Source: JADHUC01 sp964617665
GTDB taxonomy: Bacteria; Planctomycetota; Planctomycetia; Pirellulales; Pirellulaceae
Assembly: GCA_964617665.1 (NCBI GenBank)
Contig: CAZUAH010000028.1
Coordinates: 1 to 51,674 of the forward strand
Direction of reading: 5' to 3'
Length of the DNA: 51,674 nt
Part shown: positions 1 to 7,484 of the stretch, piece by piece
Position numbering within the stretch: the first letter of the stretch is position 1
Layout: each line of letters starts with the position of its first letter
The notes under the pieces: generated by a model
What the model saw: only the letters and a program-made list of their open reading frames with translations
The model's database searches: none
Told to the model about the DNA's origin: nothing
Position numbers and translations under genes: made by a program

Positions 1-140
1 ATTTCCCTCTTCGAAGCGACATTGGCCCGGATGAAATCCTCAAGCGAGATCTTCTTTTGGGCCTGATCCGCAGCCGGTGAAAGCACGGGCGTCAGGAAAA
101 TGAGAAACAGGACGGTCAACTCGCGATGCCTTCTAGGCAT
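1..140 (-). CDS. N-terminus of an exported protein (partial, runs off the window start)
   Basis: The minus strand has an ATG at 140 preceded by a good ribosome binding site (AAGGAG, about 6 bases upstream). It reads into 46 residues with no stop before the window edge. The peptide begins MPRRHRELTVLFLIFLTPVL and continues SPAADQAQ, a typical Sec signal peptide: basic start, hydrophobic core, small residues before the probable cleavage site. The short mature stretch (KKISLEDFIRANVASK) is too little to assign a family. It lies about 70 bases downstream of the transglutaminase/serine-hydrolase gene in the same direction, so the two may be co-transcribed. The start and export are well supported; the function is unknown. 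Confidence 0.7.
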   Translation of the reverse strand, partial: MPRRHRELTVLFLIFLTPVLSPAADQAQKKISLEDFIRANVASKRE

Positions 141-210
141 GGATCAACTCCTTGTGTCACGTTGCAGAGAAGTTAACTGGATTGGCAAGCCATCTTACTT
201 CGTTGAGGCG

Positions 211-2850
211 TTACGGCGCCGGGCAGTCCATCAACACCGCGCCGACCGTCTCCCAAACCGCTCGTCGTAGTGCTCCAACCTTGCCGGTGTCATCGGGATG
301 TACTCGGTTGGCCAGCGCAATGATGTAGACGCCTTGTTCGGGATACATGCGAATCGCGGTACCGGTGTATCCGGTATGCCCATAGGCAAACAACGCATCC
401 ACGCCGGTGTCGTCGGGATCCGGGACATACAGATCCCAAAGCAAACCGCGGCGGTCCGGCTTTCCATACTTGTTTACGGCGCCGGGGTTTTGCACGCGCG
501 TCATGTCACGAATTGTCTGCTCTTTCAGAATGCGCACACCGTCCAGCGTCCCTCGGTTGAGCATCATCTGCGCAAAGTGGTGCAGGTCCGCCACGGTGCT
601 GAACAACCCTGCATTGCCCGAAACGCCATCCTGCATCGCCGCCAGCGGATCATGTACTTGGCCCTGCAAGAATCCGCCCGCGCCGCACCCGTGCGCGGCT
701 CGTTCACTTGGCACGCACCGTGTGCGTTCGTTCTTGGGCGGGTTGAATCCGCTTGAGTCCATTTTCAGCGGCTTGAAGATGTGCTCTGCTGCGAAGCAGT
801 CCAGTGGTTGCTCTGCGACGACCTTCAGCACCTCGGCGCAAAGGATGGCATTCAAACAACTGTAGACCATCTTCTCGCCTGGCTCGGACGCCAGCGGCAA
901 TTTGCGAATGTACTCGCGCGTCGCGGCCGGGCACGGAAATTCTCCCGCCCGGTCCTTGATCACCTTTTGTCCGGCCGCGCCCACATAGGGCGACATGCCC
1001 GACATGTGTGTCATCAAGTGGCGGATGGTGACTTTCTTCTTCCTTTCGTCTGTGTTGAACTCCGGCAGGTATTTGCCGACAGGGTCGTCCAGGGACAAAC
1101 GACCCTGCTCGACGAGTTTCATCAAGCTCGTGCCCGTCGCGATCGGCTTCGTCATGGAGGCCATGTCAAAAATGGCGTCCGTTCGCATCGGCACTGGTTG
1201 CGGTTCAAACTGCATCATCCCGTACGCCTTTTCCCAGGTCTCGTAGTCGTTCACGTAGGCTGTGCCACTGCTGGTGTCATAGCGTGTCTCCGACCGACGG
1301 CCCACCGCGATCACCGCGCCCGAAATCTTGCCAGCACGTAGTTGTTCAGGCACAACCGCATCAAGAGCCTCCTCGACGCTCGCGTACCCACCCTCCAGTG
1401 GCATCGTGCGCACGTCGATATCCCAACTCCATTCGTCGAAATACAGGTTGTGTCCGTCAATCTCGATCTCGCCTCGCTGAAAGTCATTGGGCTCGCTGCG
1501 AAAGCTCTGCTTGGCCGGATGCAACGGGCGACCGTAGTCGAGGTTGACGATCAGGCGGTACGGATCCAGGTGCCCGCAATAGAAGTCGCGTACGCGCGAG
1601 TCCGCGTGCTGCTGCAAACCGTACGACGCGTCCGCCGGCAACCAGCCCCACGGCTCGATATAGAATTCCGACCAGTCGTGCATGTTTCGTTGGTTCGGCC
1701 GCGACTGCCAGCCAGACTGCCAACGGGCTGGCACCTCCGCCGCTCGGCATAGCGTGATGAAGACCAATCCCTGCACGCCACAGTCACCCTCTCGAGCCTC
1801 GATTCCTTTCGCTGAGAGGTTTTCGATCGTGCTGTACTCCATCTCCGAACACCAGCGGATTTCGTTCGATACCCAACGAAAGATGCGCCGCGCCTTCACC
1901 AACGGGTTTGTCTCATCGCCGACAATCTCCATGACCAGCTTCTTCACCTCCGGTGTGAATACGATGTGCGGTGAACGCTCGGCCGTGTACTCGCGATACA
2001 GCTCGCCCGTCGTGTCGTATGGTTTCACTTTGCCCGGATGTAGTTGCGGCACGTAGGCAGCTGTTACAAATTCAAACTCGGCCGCGAACGCTGGCGGAGT
2101 TGACGGATCGTCAACCGTTTGCTCGAAGTAGACCGTCCGGTGCGGGTGGCCATCCGGCGACACGACGGCCGACGCGGGCTCCGATGACAGCAGCTTGACT
2201 TGGGTCTGTTGCCGATACTCTTGCGGGAACGGTAGCCAGCATCGCACCACCGCGCCCTTTCGTAATCTCGCGTGCCCTTCCTTCGCACGCAGTGAATAGC
2301 GAACGCGATGCTTGACGGGGTGAATCTGCGTCTGGCCGGTCCGCTCCGCTTCCGCAACAAGTTGCGCCAGGTGTGCGGGCAAATCGAACCGCGTCCCAGC
2401 CGACGTGACGCGTGCCGGTCGACGGGCACTGGCCGCAGGACAAGCGCGAAACAAATTGCCCGCTGCTCGTTTGAAATAGCATACTTCGCCGTCGATCACA
2501 CGATGCTGCAAAACGCCCTGCTGCCGCCAGCCTTCGATCTCCTCAGCTGTGACGTCCGAGATGCTCTCGCGCAATTGTCGTAGCAGTTGTTCCTCCGTCA
2601 GCGAGTAGTCCAACCGAATCCTTCGTAGAATCTCCAGTTGCACGGCGGACTGGTCCATTACCGGTGCATCGGGATCGGCGATCTTCTCGCGAAGCAGCGT
2701 CTCCGCTTCGCTGAAACGTCCGGCAGCGGCAGCTTGTCGGGCAAGTTCCAGAGTCCGCGCCTCGTCCTCGGCTGCCTCCCCAGCAATCGGATTGGCGCAT
2801 ACACATACAACAACAAGCCACACTCTCAAGATCCAATGCGTGCTGTACAT
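211..2850 (-). CDS. Exported transglutaminase-like / beta-lactamase-family serine hydrolase fusion
   Basis: About 879 residues with two catalytic domains. After a signal peptide (MYSTHWILRVWLVVVCVC) and a helical region of about 130 residues comes a transglutaminase-like core near residues 180-440. Its Cys is in EGDCGVQG (about C357), its His in MHDWSEF (about H391) and its Asp in LPADASYG (about D407), the usual Cys-His-Asp triad. The second half (about 495-870) is a beta-lactamase/penicillin-binding-protein-like serine hydrolase: S-x-x-K in DMASMTKPIA (about S565/K568), a Tyr motif YSCLN (about Y663), and HTG in YGHTGYTG near the C-terminus. Both sites look intact. The start at 2850 has GAGG six bases upstream; an in-frame ATG at 2856 is less well spaced. 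Transglutaminase-like folds often act as cysteine peptidases, and class C-like serine hydrolases as esterases or D-Ala peptidases. A role on peptides or cell-wall material is inference. Confidence 0.88.
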   Translation of the reverse strand: MYSTHWILRVWLVVVCVCANPIAGEAAEDEARTLELARQAAAAGRFSEAETLLREKIADPDAPVMDQSAVQLEILRRIRLDYSLTEEQLLRQLRESISDVTAEEIEGWRQQGVLQHRVIDGEVCYFKRAAGNLFRACPAASARRPARVTSAGTRFDLPAHLAQLVAEAERTGQTQIHPVKHRVRYSLRAKEGHARLRKGAVVRCWLPFPQEYRQQTQVKLLSSEPASAVVSPDGHPHRTVYFEQTVDDPSTPPAFAAEFEFVTAAYVPQLHPGKVKPYDTTGELYREYTAERSPHIVFTPEVKKLVMEIVGDETNPLVKARRIFRWVSNEIRWCSEMEYSTIENLSAKGIEAREGDCGVQGLVFITLCRAAEVPARWQSGWQSRPNQRNMHDWSEFYIEPWGWLPADASYGLQQHADSRVRDFYCGHLDPYRLIVNLDYGRPLHPAKQSFRSEPNDFQRGEIEIDGHNLYFDEWSWDIDVRTMPLEGGYASVEEALDAVVPEQLRAGKISGAVIAVGRRSETRYDTSSGTAYVNDYETWEKAYGMMQFEPQPVPMRTDAIFDMASMTKPIATGTSLMKLVEQGRLSLDDPVGKYLPEFNTDERKKKVTIRHLMTHMSGMSPYVGAAGQKVIKDRAGEFPCPAATREYIRKLPLASEPGEKMVYSCLNAILCAEVLKVVAEQPLDCFAAEHIFKPLKMDSSGFNPPKNERTRCVPSERAAHGCGAGGFLQGQVHDPLAAMQDGVSGNAGLFSTVADLHHFAQMMLNRGTLDGVRILKEQTIRDMTRVQNPGAVNKYGKPDRRGLLWDLYVPDPDDTGVDALFAYGHTGYTGTAIRMYPEQGVYIIALANRVHPDDTGKVGALRRAVWETVGAVLMDCPAP

Positions 2851-2958
2851 AGTCATCCTCTGCTCGCTCCCGGTTGTAGAGCCCTCGCCAATTGGCAATG
2901 ATGCACCGTGTATTGCCCAGATGCAAGCAGCAGTGCCAATGGATGAAAAGGAACTCCC

Positions 2959-4458
2959 ATGAGATACACACTGAATTGCCTAGCGATTACCCTCTTATCG
3001 CTCGGATGTAGCTCGTCGGCCTTGGCGGCCGAGAACACCGAACCTCGCGTGAGCGTGCTGTTCATCGCGGTGGACGACCTTCGAACGGAACTGGGATGTC
3101 ATGGGGTCCAAGGCATCCGGTCGCCCAACGTTGATCGCTTGGCGGCGCGCGGCACGGTTTTCGAGCGAGCTTACTGCCAGCAGGCCGTTTGCTCGCCATC
3201 GCGCACCAGCCTGATGACGGGACTTCGTCCCGATTCCACGCGCGTTTTCAATTTGACCACGCACTTTCGTGATACCGTGCCCGACGTAGTCACGCTACCT
3301 CAGCACTTCAAGGACCATGGCTATTTCACCCAGAGCGTGGGAAAGATCTATCACGGTGGGTTGGACGATGCGGCTTCGTGGTCTGAACCGCCACGCAAAG
3401 CGTATCGAGCGATGTACGCGCTGGAAGAGAACAAGAAACTGGTTGCCCGCAAGCGAGCCGCGGCGGCCGGCAAGAAGTTCGCCACGCCCAGTCAACTCTA
3501 CAACGCCATGACCGGCCCCTCGTACGAATGTGCCGATGTGCCTGATAACACGTATTCGGACGGCGCCATCGCCGATGCGGCCATCGACATGCTGCGCAAG
3601 GCGAAGGAAGGGGAGAAGCCGTTCTTCGTTGCCGTGGGATTCCTCAAACCGCATCTGCCGTTCATTGCGCCCAAGAAGTATTGGGATTTGTACCGCCGCG
3701 AAGAGATTCCCGCGTCGCCGAATCCATTTGCACCGAAGGACGCCCCGAAACTTGCTCTCACCAACTGGGGTGAATTGCGAGCCTATGAAGATATTCCCAA
3801 ATCCGGTCCGCTGTCGGACGAAAAGGCGCGGTTGCTCAAACACGGCTACTATGCCTGCGTCAGCTACATTGATGCGCAGGTCGGGCGTGTGCTGGAGGAG
3901 CTTGACCGCCTGCAACTGCGTGATCGCACGGCAATCGTGCTCTGGGGCGATCACGGTTGGAAACTGGGCGAACACGGAGGGTGGTGCAAACACACCAACT
4001 TCGAAAACGATGCCCACGTTCCATTGATCTGTACCGCACCGCGACAGAAATCGCTTGGCAGCCATACTCGCGCGCTCGTCGAGTTCGTGGACATCTATCC
4101 GACGCTGTGCGAGTTGGCCGGGCTTCCGCTACCGTCGCACTTGGAGGGCACGAGTTTTGTGCCGCTGCTCGATTCACCAGAACTGGCATGGAAAACGGCC
4201 GCTTTCAGCCAATACCCCCGCGGTGGCCAAGTCATGGGATACTCCATGCGCACGGATCGTTATCGCTTCACCCAATGGCTCAGACGGGATGGCAATGAGG
4301 CCGCCGTCGAGTTGTATGATCACGAGAACGATCCGCAGGAAAACGAGAACATTGCCGGCCGTCCCGAGAATACGGCTCTGATCGAAAAACTCAGAGAACA
4401 GATGCAGGCGGGTTGGAAGGCAACTCGGCGCCCGGCTGGTGCGAAAGAGTCTTCTTGA
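2959..4458 (+). CDS. Exported family S1 sulfatase, iduronate-2-sulfatase type
   Basis: A 499-residue arylsulfatase-superfamily enzyme. The N-terminus is a signal peptide (MRYTLNCLAITLLSLG, cleavage near ALAAE). The mature start VLFIAVDDLR supplies the metal-binding Asp pair (D39/D40). The sulfatase signature CSPSR at 78-82 supplies the Cys that must be oxidised to formylglycine. A further metal-site block, WGDHGWKLGEHGGW then KHTNFE, is characteristic of the iduronate-2-sulfatase branch. Length and motif order are normal for the family. The start has AAGGA six bases upstream. It probably removes sulfate esters from sulfated glycans outside the cytoplasm; the exact substrate cannot be read from sequence. 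The multihaem propeller gene follows 68 bases downstream on the same strand. Confidence 0.93.
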   Translation: MRYTLNCLAITLLSLGCSSSALAAENTEPRVSVLFIAVDDLRTELGCHGVQGIRSPNVDRLAARGTVFERAYCQQAVCSPSRTSLMTGLRPDSTRVFNLTTHFRDTVPDVVTLPQHFKDHGYFTQSVGKIYHGGLDDAASWSEPPRKAYRAMYALEENKKLVARKRAAAAGKKFATPSQLYNAMTGPSYECADVPDNTYSDGAIADAAIDMLRKAKEGEKPFFVAVGFLKPHLPFIAPKKYWDLYRREEIPASPNPFAPKDAPKLALTNWGELRAYEDIPKSGPLSDEKARLLKHGYYACVSYIDAQVGRVLEELDRLQLRDRTAIVLWGDHGWKLGEHGGWCKHTNFENDAHVPLICTAPRQKSLGSHTRALVEFVDIYPTLCELAGLPLPSHLEGTSFVPLLDSPELAWKTAAFSQYPRGGQVMGYSMRTDRYRFTQWLRRDGNEAAVELYDHENDPQENENIAGRPENTALIEKLREQMQAGWKATRRPAGAKESS

Positions 4459-4526
4459 TTCGCCTTAAAGACCATGCCACAGTGGAACCGTTGGTCGACG
4501 AGCCTGCCTCGCCAAACGGAGTTTTC

Positions 4527-7442
4527 ATGCCAGGGAAGCTTCTTTGTTTGATACTGGTGTTCGCCGCGTGCCAAAGCACGCCCGCCGGTGCAGAACCATC
4601 AGCGGCCGAAACGTTGCTGGCTCACGGTGTGCGAGAGATCGTCTTTGCCGAGCGATCATTTGGGCCCGATGGGCATTGGTATGGCAATTTCGGATACTAT
4701 CACGACGGCCCTCACAACGCGATTTACGGGCGCAATGGCCGACTTCTCAAATTGGATGTGAAGACCAGTCAGGTCACGACACTTTTGGAGGATCGGGATG
4801 GTGCCGTCCGGGATCCGCAAGTCTATTACGATGGCCAGAAGATCCTCTTCTCCTATCGCAAGGGTGGAACCGAGCAGTTTCACCTGTACGAGATCAATGT
4901 CGACGGCACCGGCCTGAAGCAACTGACTGACGGCATCTACGACGACATCGAGCCCTGCTATCTGCCGGATGGCGGGATCGTGTTCGTATCGAGTCGTTCG
5001 AAACGATGGGTCCAGTGCTGGCAGGTGCATGTGGCCACGCTGCATCGGTGCGATGGGGACGGCAAGAACATTCGCCCGCTTTCGGCGAATGTCGAGATGG
5101 ACAACACGCCGTGGGTCCTGCCGGACGGACGGATTATCTACACGCGATGGGAGTACGTCGACCGGTCGCAGGTGGAATTTCATCATCTGTGGACCTGTAA
5201 CCCCGACGGCACGAACCAGACGGTCTACTTTGGGAACATGCGTCCCACCGGATTGTTCATCGACGCAAAGCCGATCCCCGGCACCGACAAGGTCTTGTTC
5301 ATCGACTCGCCCGGCCACGGAAAACGCGAGCACGCGGGGTTCGTGTCAATAGTGAGCGAGAAGCACGGACCGGACGACTTGTCCGCTAGACAGCGGGTCA
5401 CTTCCACGGAGTACCGCGATCCGTATCCGATCTCCGAGGATTGCTTCATCGCGGCGACGGACAACGGAATCGACGTGTTGGACAGTTCGGGGCGCGCATC
5501 GCGTCTATTCACCTTCGAGGGTACGATGCACGAACCGCGCCCCTTAATCAAGCGTCCCCGTGAACGGATCATTCCGTCACACATCGACTTTTCGAAGGCC
5601 ACGGGCACTTTGGTTCTCGACAACGTTTACGTCGGCCGAAACCTGGAAGGCGTCGAGACGGGCCAGATCAAAAAGCTGTTGGTCCTGGAAACCCTGCCCA
5701 AGCCGCTGAACTATGCCAGGGGCATGCACGATTTCATTCCCATCAGCCATGGCGGGACATTCACGCTCGAGCGCATCCTGGGCACGGTTCCCGTGGAACG
5801 CGACGGTTCCGCCCACTTCGAGCTTCCGGCGAACCGGCCGTTGTTTTTCATCGCGTTAGACGAGAACAACGCTGCCGTCAAAAGAATGCACAGTTTCCTG
5901 ACCGTCATGCCCGGCGAAGTGCTTGGCTGCGTCGGTTGCCACGAAAAGCGGGTGAATTCGAACCAACACGCGCCTGCGGCCAATCGCATGGCCATGCAGC
6001 GCGAACCGAGTCCGATTTCGCCCGTGCCTGGCGTTCCGTACATGATCGATTTTCCCCGCCACATACAGCCGATACTCGACGCGCATTGCGTCAAGTGCCA
6101 CAACCCGGACGAACCTGAAGGGCGAGTGCTGCTGAACGGCGATCACGGAAGCGTCTATTCGGTGAGCTACTTCACGCTGACCTCGCGGCGTCTCGTGTCA
6201 GACGGACGGAACTTGCGCGGCAATACGGCTCCACGCGCGGTCGGTGACAGTGCGAGCCGGCTAATGACGACGCTCGACGGTACGCATTACGGGGTGAAGC
6301 TATCTGGATCCCAGATCGAGATGATCCGGAATTGGATTCACGCGGGGGCTCCCTATCCGGGAACATACGCCGCATTGGGAACGGGGATGGTTCGACCCGA
6401 CAACTTGCCTCCCGGCTATGGGGCCGCCCGACGAGAAGCACAGGCCGCGCACGAGCGACGTTGTGCGAAATGCCACACCAGCCTGCCAGCCCTGGAAAGC
6501 TATAGCATCGCTGGCGACAACAAGAACGGGCTCCGCAATACGCATCTGGCCTACAACTTGACCCGGCCGGACAAGTCACCCATGCTGCTCGCGCCGTTAG
6601 CGCGCAAGGCGGGCGGCCGGGGGATGCAGAAACTCGGCAACGACGGCCAACCGGTCAGCGAGACGGTCGAGATCTTCCAGGGCACGACCGATCCTGACTA
6701 CCGGGCGATCCTGAACTATATCGAAATGGGCCGACTCTGTCTCGAACAGAACAAACGCTGGGACATGCCGGGCTTCAAACCTCATCCGTACTATGTTCGC
6801 GAAATGAAACGGTACGGCGTCCTACCCGAGACGTTCGATCTGGGGCGCGATGACATCGACGTGTTCCAAACTGATCGCCGTTACTGGGAATCCACCTGGC
6901 ACTATCCCAACGGGGACGGGCCGGCGCTCCACCCCAACGAGAAGTTCAAGCAGACGCTGATTTCGTTCAACGCTGCGGCGGACTTCCCCAAAGAGGGCGT
7001 CATCGAAGGCGAATCCCTCGAGGTCGTTCGTTGCGACGGCGGCCGCCATTGGGAGCAAGATCTATCACACTACTCATCGTACCAGTGGAGCGGAGGAAAA
7101 CACCTTGTTTGGGCGTATGGCAAGCAAGGCCAGTCGATAGCGGTCGAGTTTGCCGTTGCTGAAGCGGCCCGATATTCCATCACGCTGCGCATGACCAAGG
7201 CGGCTGACTACGGCGTCTTCCAACTCTACTTGGACGAAGAGAAACTAGGCCAACCTGTCGACCTGTTTGGTCCAAACGTCCAGCCAACTCGTCCGATTAC
7301 CTTCGACGCGTGCCCGCTCGCGAAGGGCACGCACATACTTCGAGCCGAAGCGATCGGCTCCAATTCGAACGTGAAACTTCCGCACAGCGTCGGCATCCAT
7401 CTGTTCGGCCTGGATTACATGGTTTTGAACAGGAAGAAGTGA
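4527..7442 (+). CDS. Exported TolB-like propeller protein with three CxxCH haem sites (hydrazine synthase alpha-like family)
   Basis: About 971 residues from the ATG at 4527, which has GGAG five bases upstream and begins a lipoprotein-like or Sec signal (MPGKLLCLILVFAACQ). Longer in-frame readings overlap the sulfatase gene and are less likely. Residues about 30-400 form a PD40/TolB-like propeller with repeats such as GLKQLTDG and EPCYLPDGGIVF. Haem c sites follow: CVGCH (468-472), CVKCH (521-525, within a PSCyt1-like stretch) and CAKCH (646-650). The last 145 residues resemble a carbohydrate-binding sandwich. From family knowledge, propeller plus middle domain plus haem sites is a planctomycete build shared with the alpha subunit of anammox hydrazine synthase, but most members occur in non-anammox species and have no known reaction. 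A redox role in the periplasm is inferred. A paralogue begins at 49732. Confidence 0.85.
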   Translation: MPGKLLCLILVFAACQSTPAGAEPSAAETLLAHGVREIVFAERSFGPDGHWYGNFGYYHDGPHNAIYGRNGRLLKLDVKTSQVTTLLEDRDGAVRDPQVYYDGQKILFSYRKGGTEQFHLYEINVDGTGLKQLTDGIYDDIEPCYLPDGGIVFVSSRSKRWVQCWQVHVATLHRCDGDGKNIRPLSANVEMDNTPWVLPDGRIIYTRWEYVDRSQVEFHHLWTCNPDGTNQTVYFGNMRPTGLFIDAKPIPGTDKVLFIDSPGHGKREHAGFVSIVSEKHGPDDLSARQRVTSTEYRDPYPISEDCFIAATDNGIDVLDSSGRASRLFTFEGTMHEPRPLIKRPRERIIPSHIDFSKATGTLVLDNVYVGRNLEGVETGQIKKLLVLETLPKPLNYARGMHDFIPISHGGTFTLERILGTVPVERDGSAHFELPANRPLFFIALDENNAAVKRMHSFLTVMPGEVLGCVGCHEKRVNSNQHAPAANRMAMQREPSPISPVPGVPYMIDFPRHIQPILDAHCVKCHNPDEPEGRVLLNGDHGSVYSVSYFTLTSRRLVSDGRNLRGNTAPRAVGDSASRLMTTLDGTHYGVKLSGSQIEMIRNWIHAGAPYPGTYAALGTGMVRPDNLPPGYGAARREAQAAHERRCAKCHTSLPALESYSIAGDNKNGLRNTHLAYNLTRPDKSPMLLAPLARKAGGRGMQKLGNDGQPVSETVEIFQGTTDPDYRAILNYIEMGRLCLEQNKRWDMPGFKPHPYYVREMKRYGVLPETFDLGRDDIDVFQTDRRYWESTWHYPNGDGPALHPNEKFKQTLISFNAAADFPKEGVIEGESLEVVRCDGGRHWEQDLSHYSSYQWSGGKHLVWAYGKQGQSIAVEFAVAEAARYSITLRMTKAADYGVFQLYLDEEKLGQPVDLFGPNVQPTRPITFDACPLAKGTHILRAEAIGSNSNVKLPHSVGIHLFGLDYMVLNRKK

Positions 7443-7484
7443 CGACCTCCCAGAGGGAGAGGGGACCAAAGTCAAACAGTCTAA

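Noticed and set aside
4527..7442. Hydrazine synthase alpha subunit (anammox)
   Set aside because: Only the general build is shared. No beta/gamma subunits, hydrazine dehydrogenase or other anammox genes are present, and the neighbours are glycan-related.
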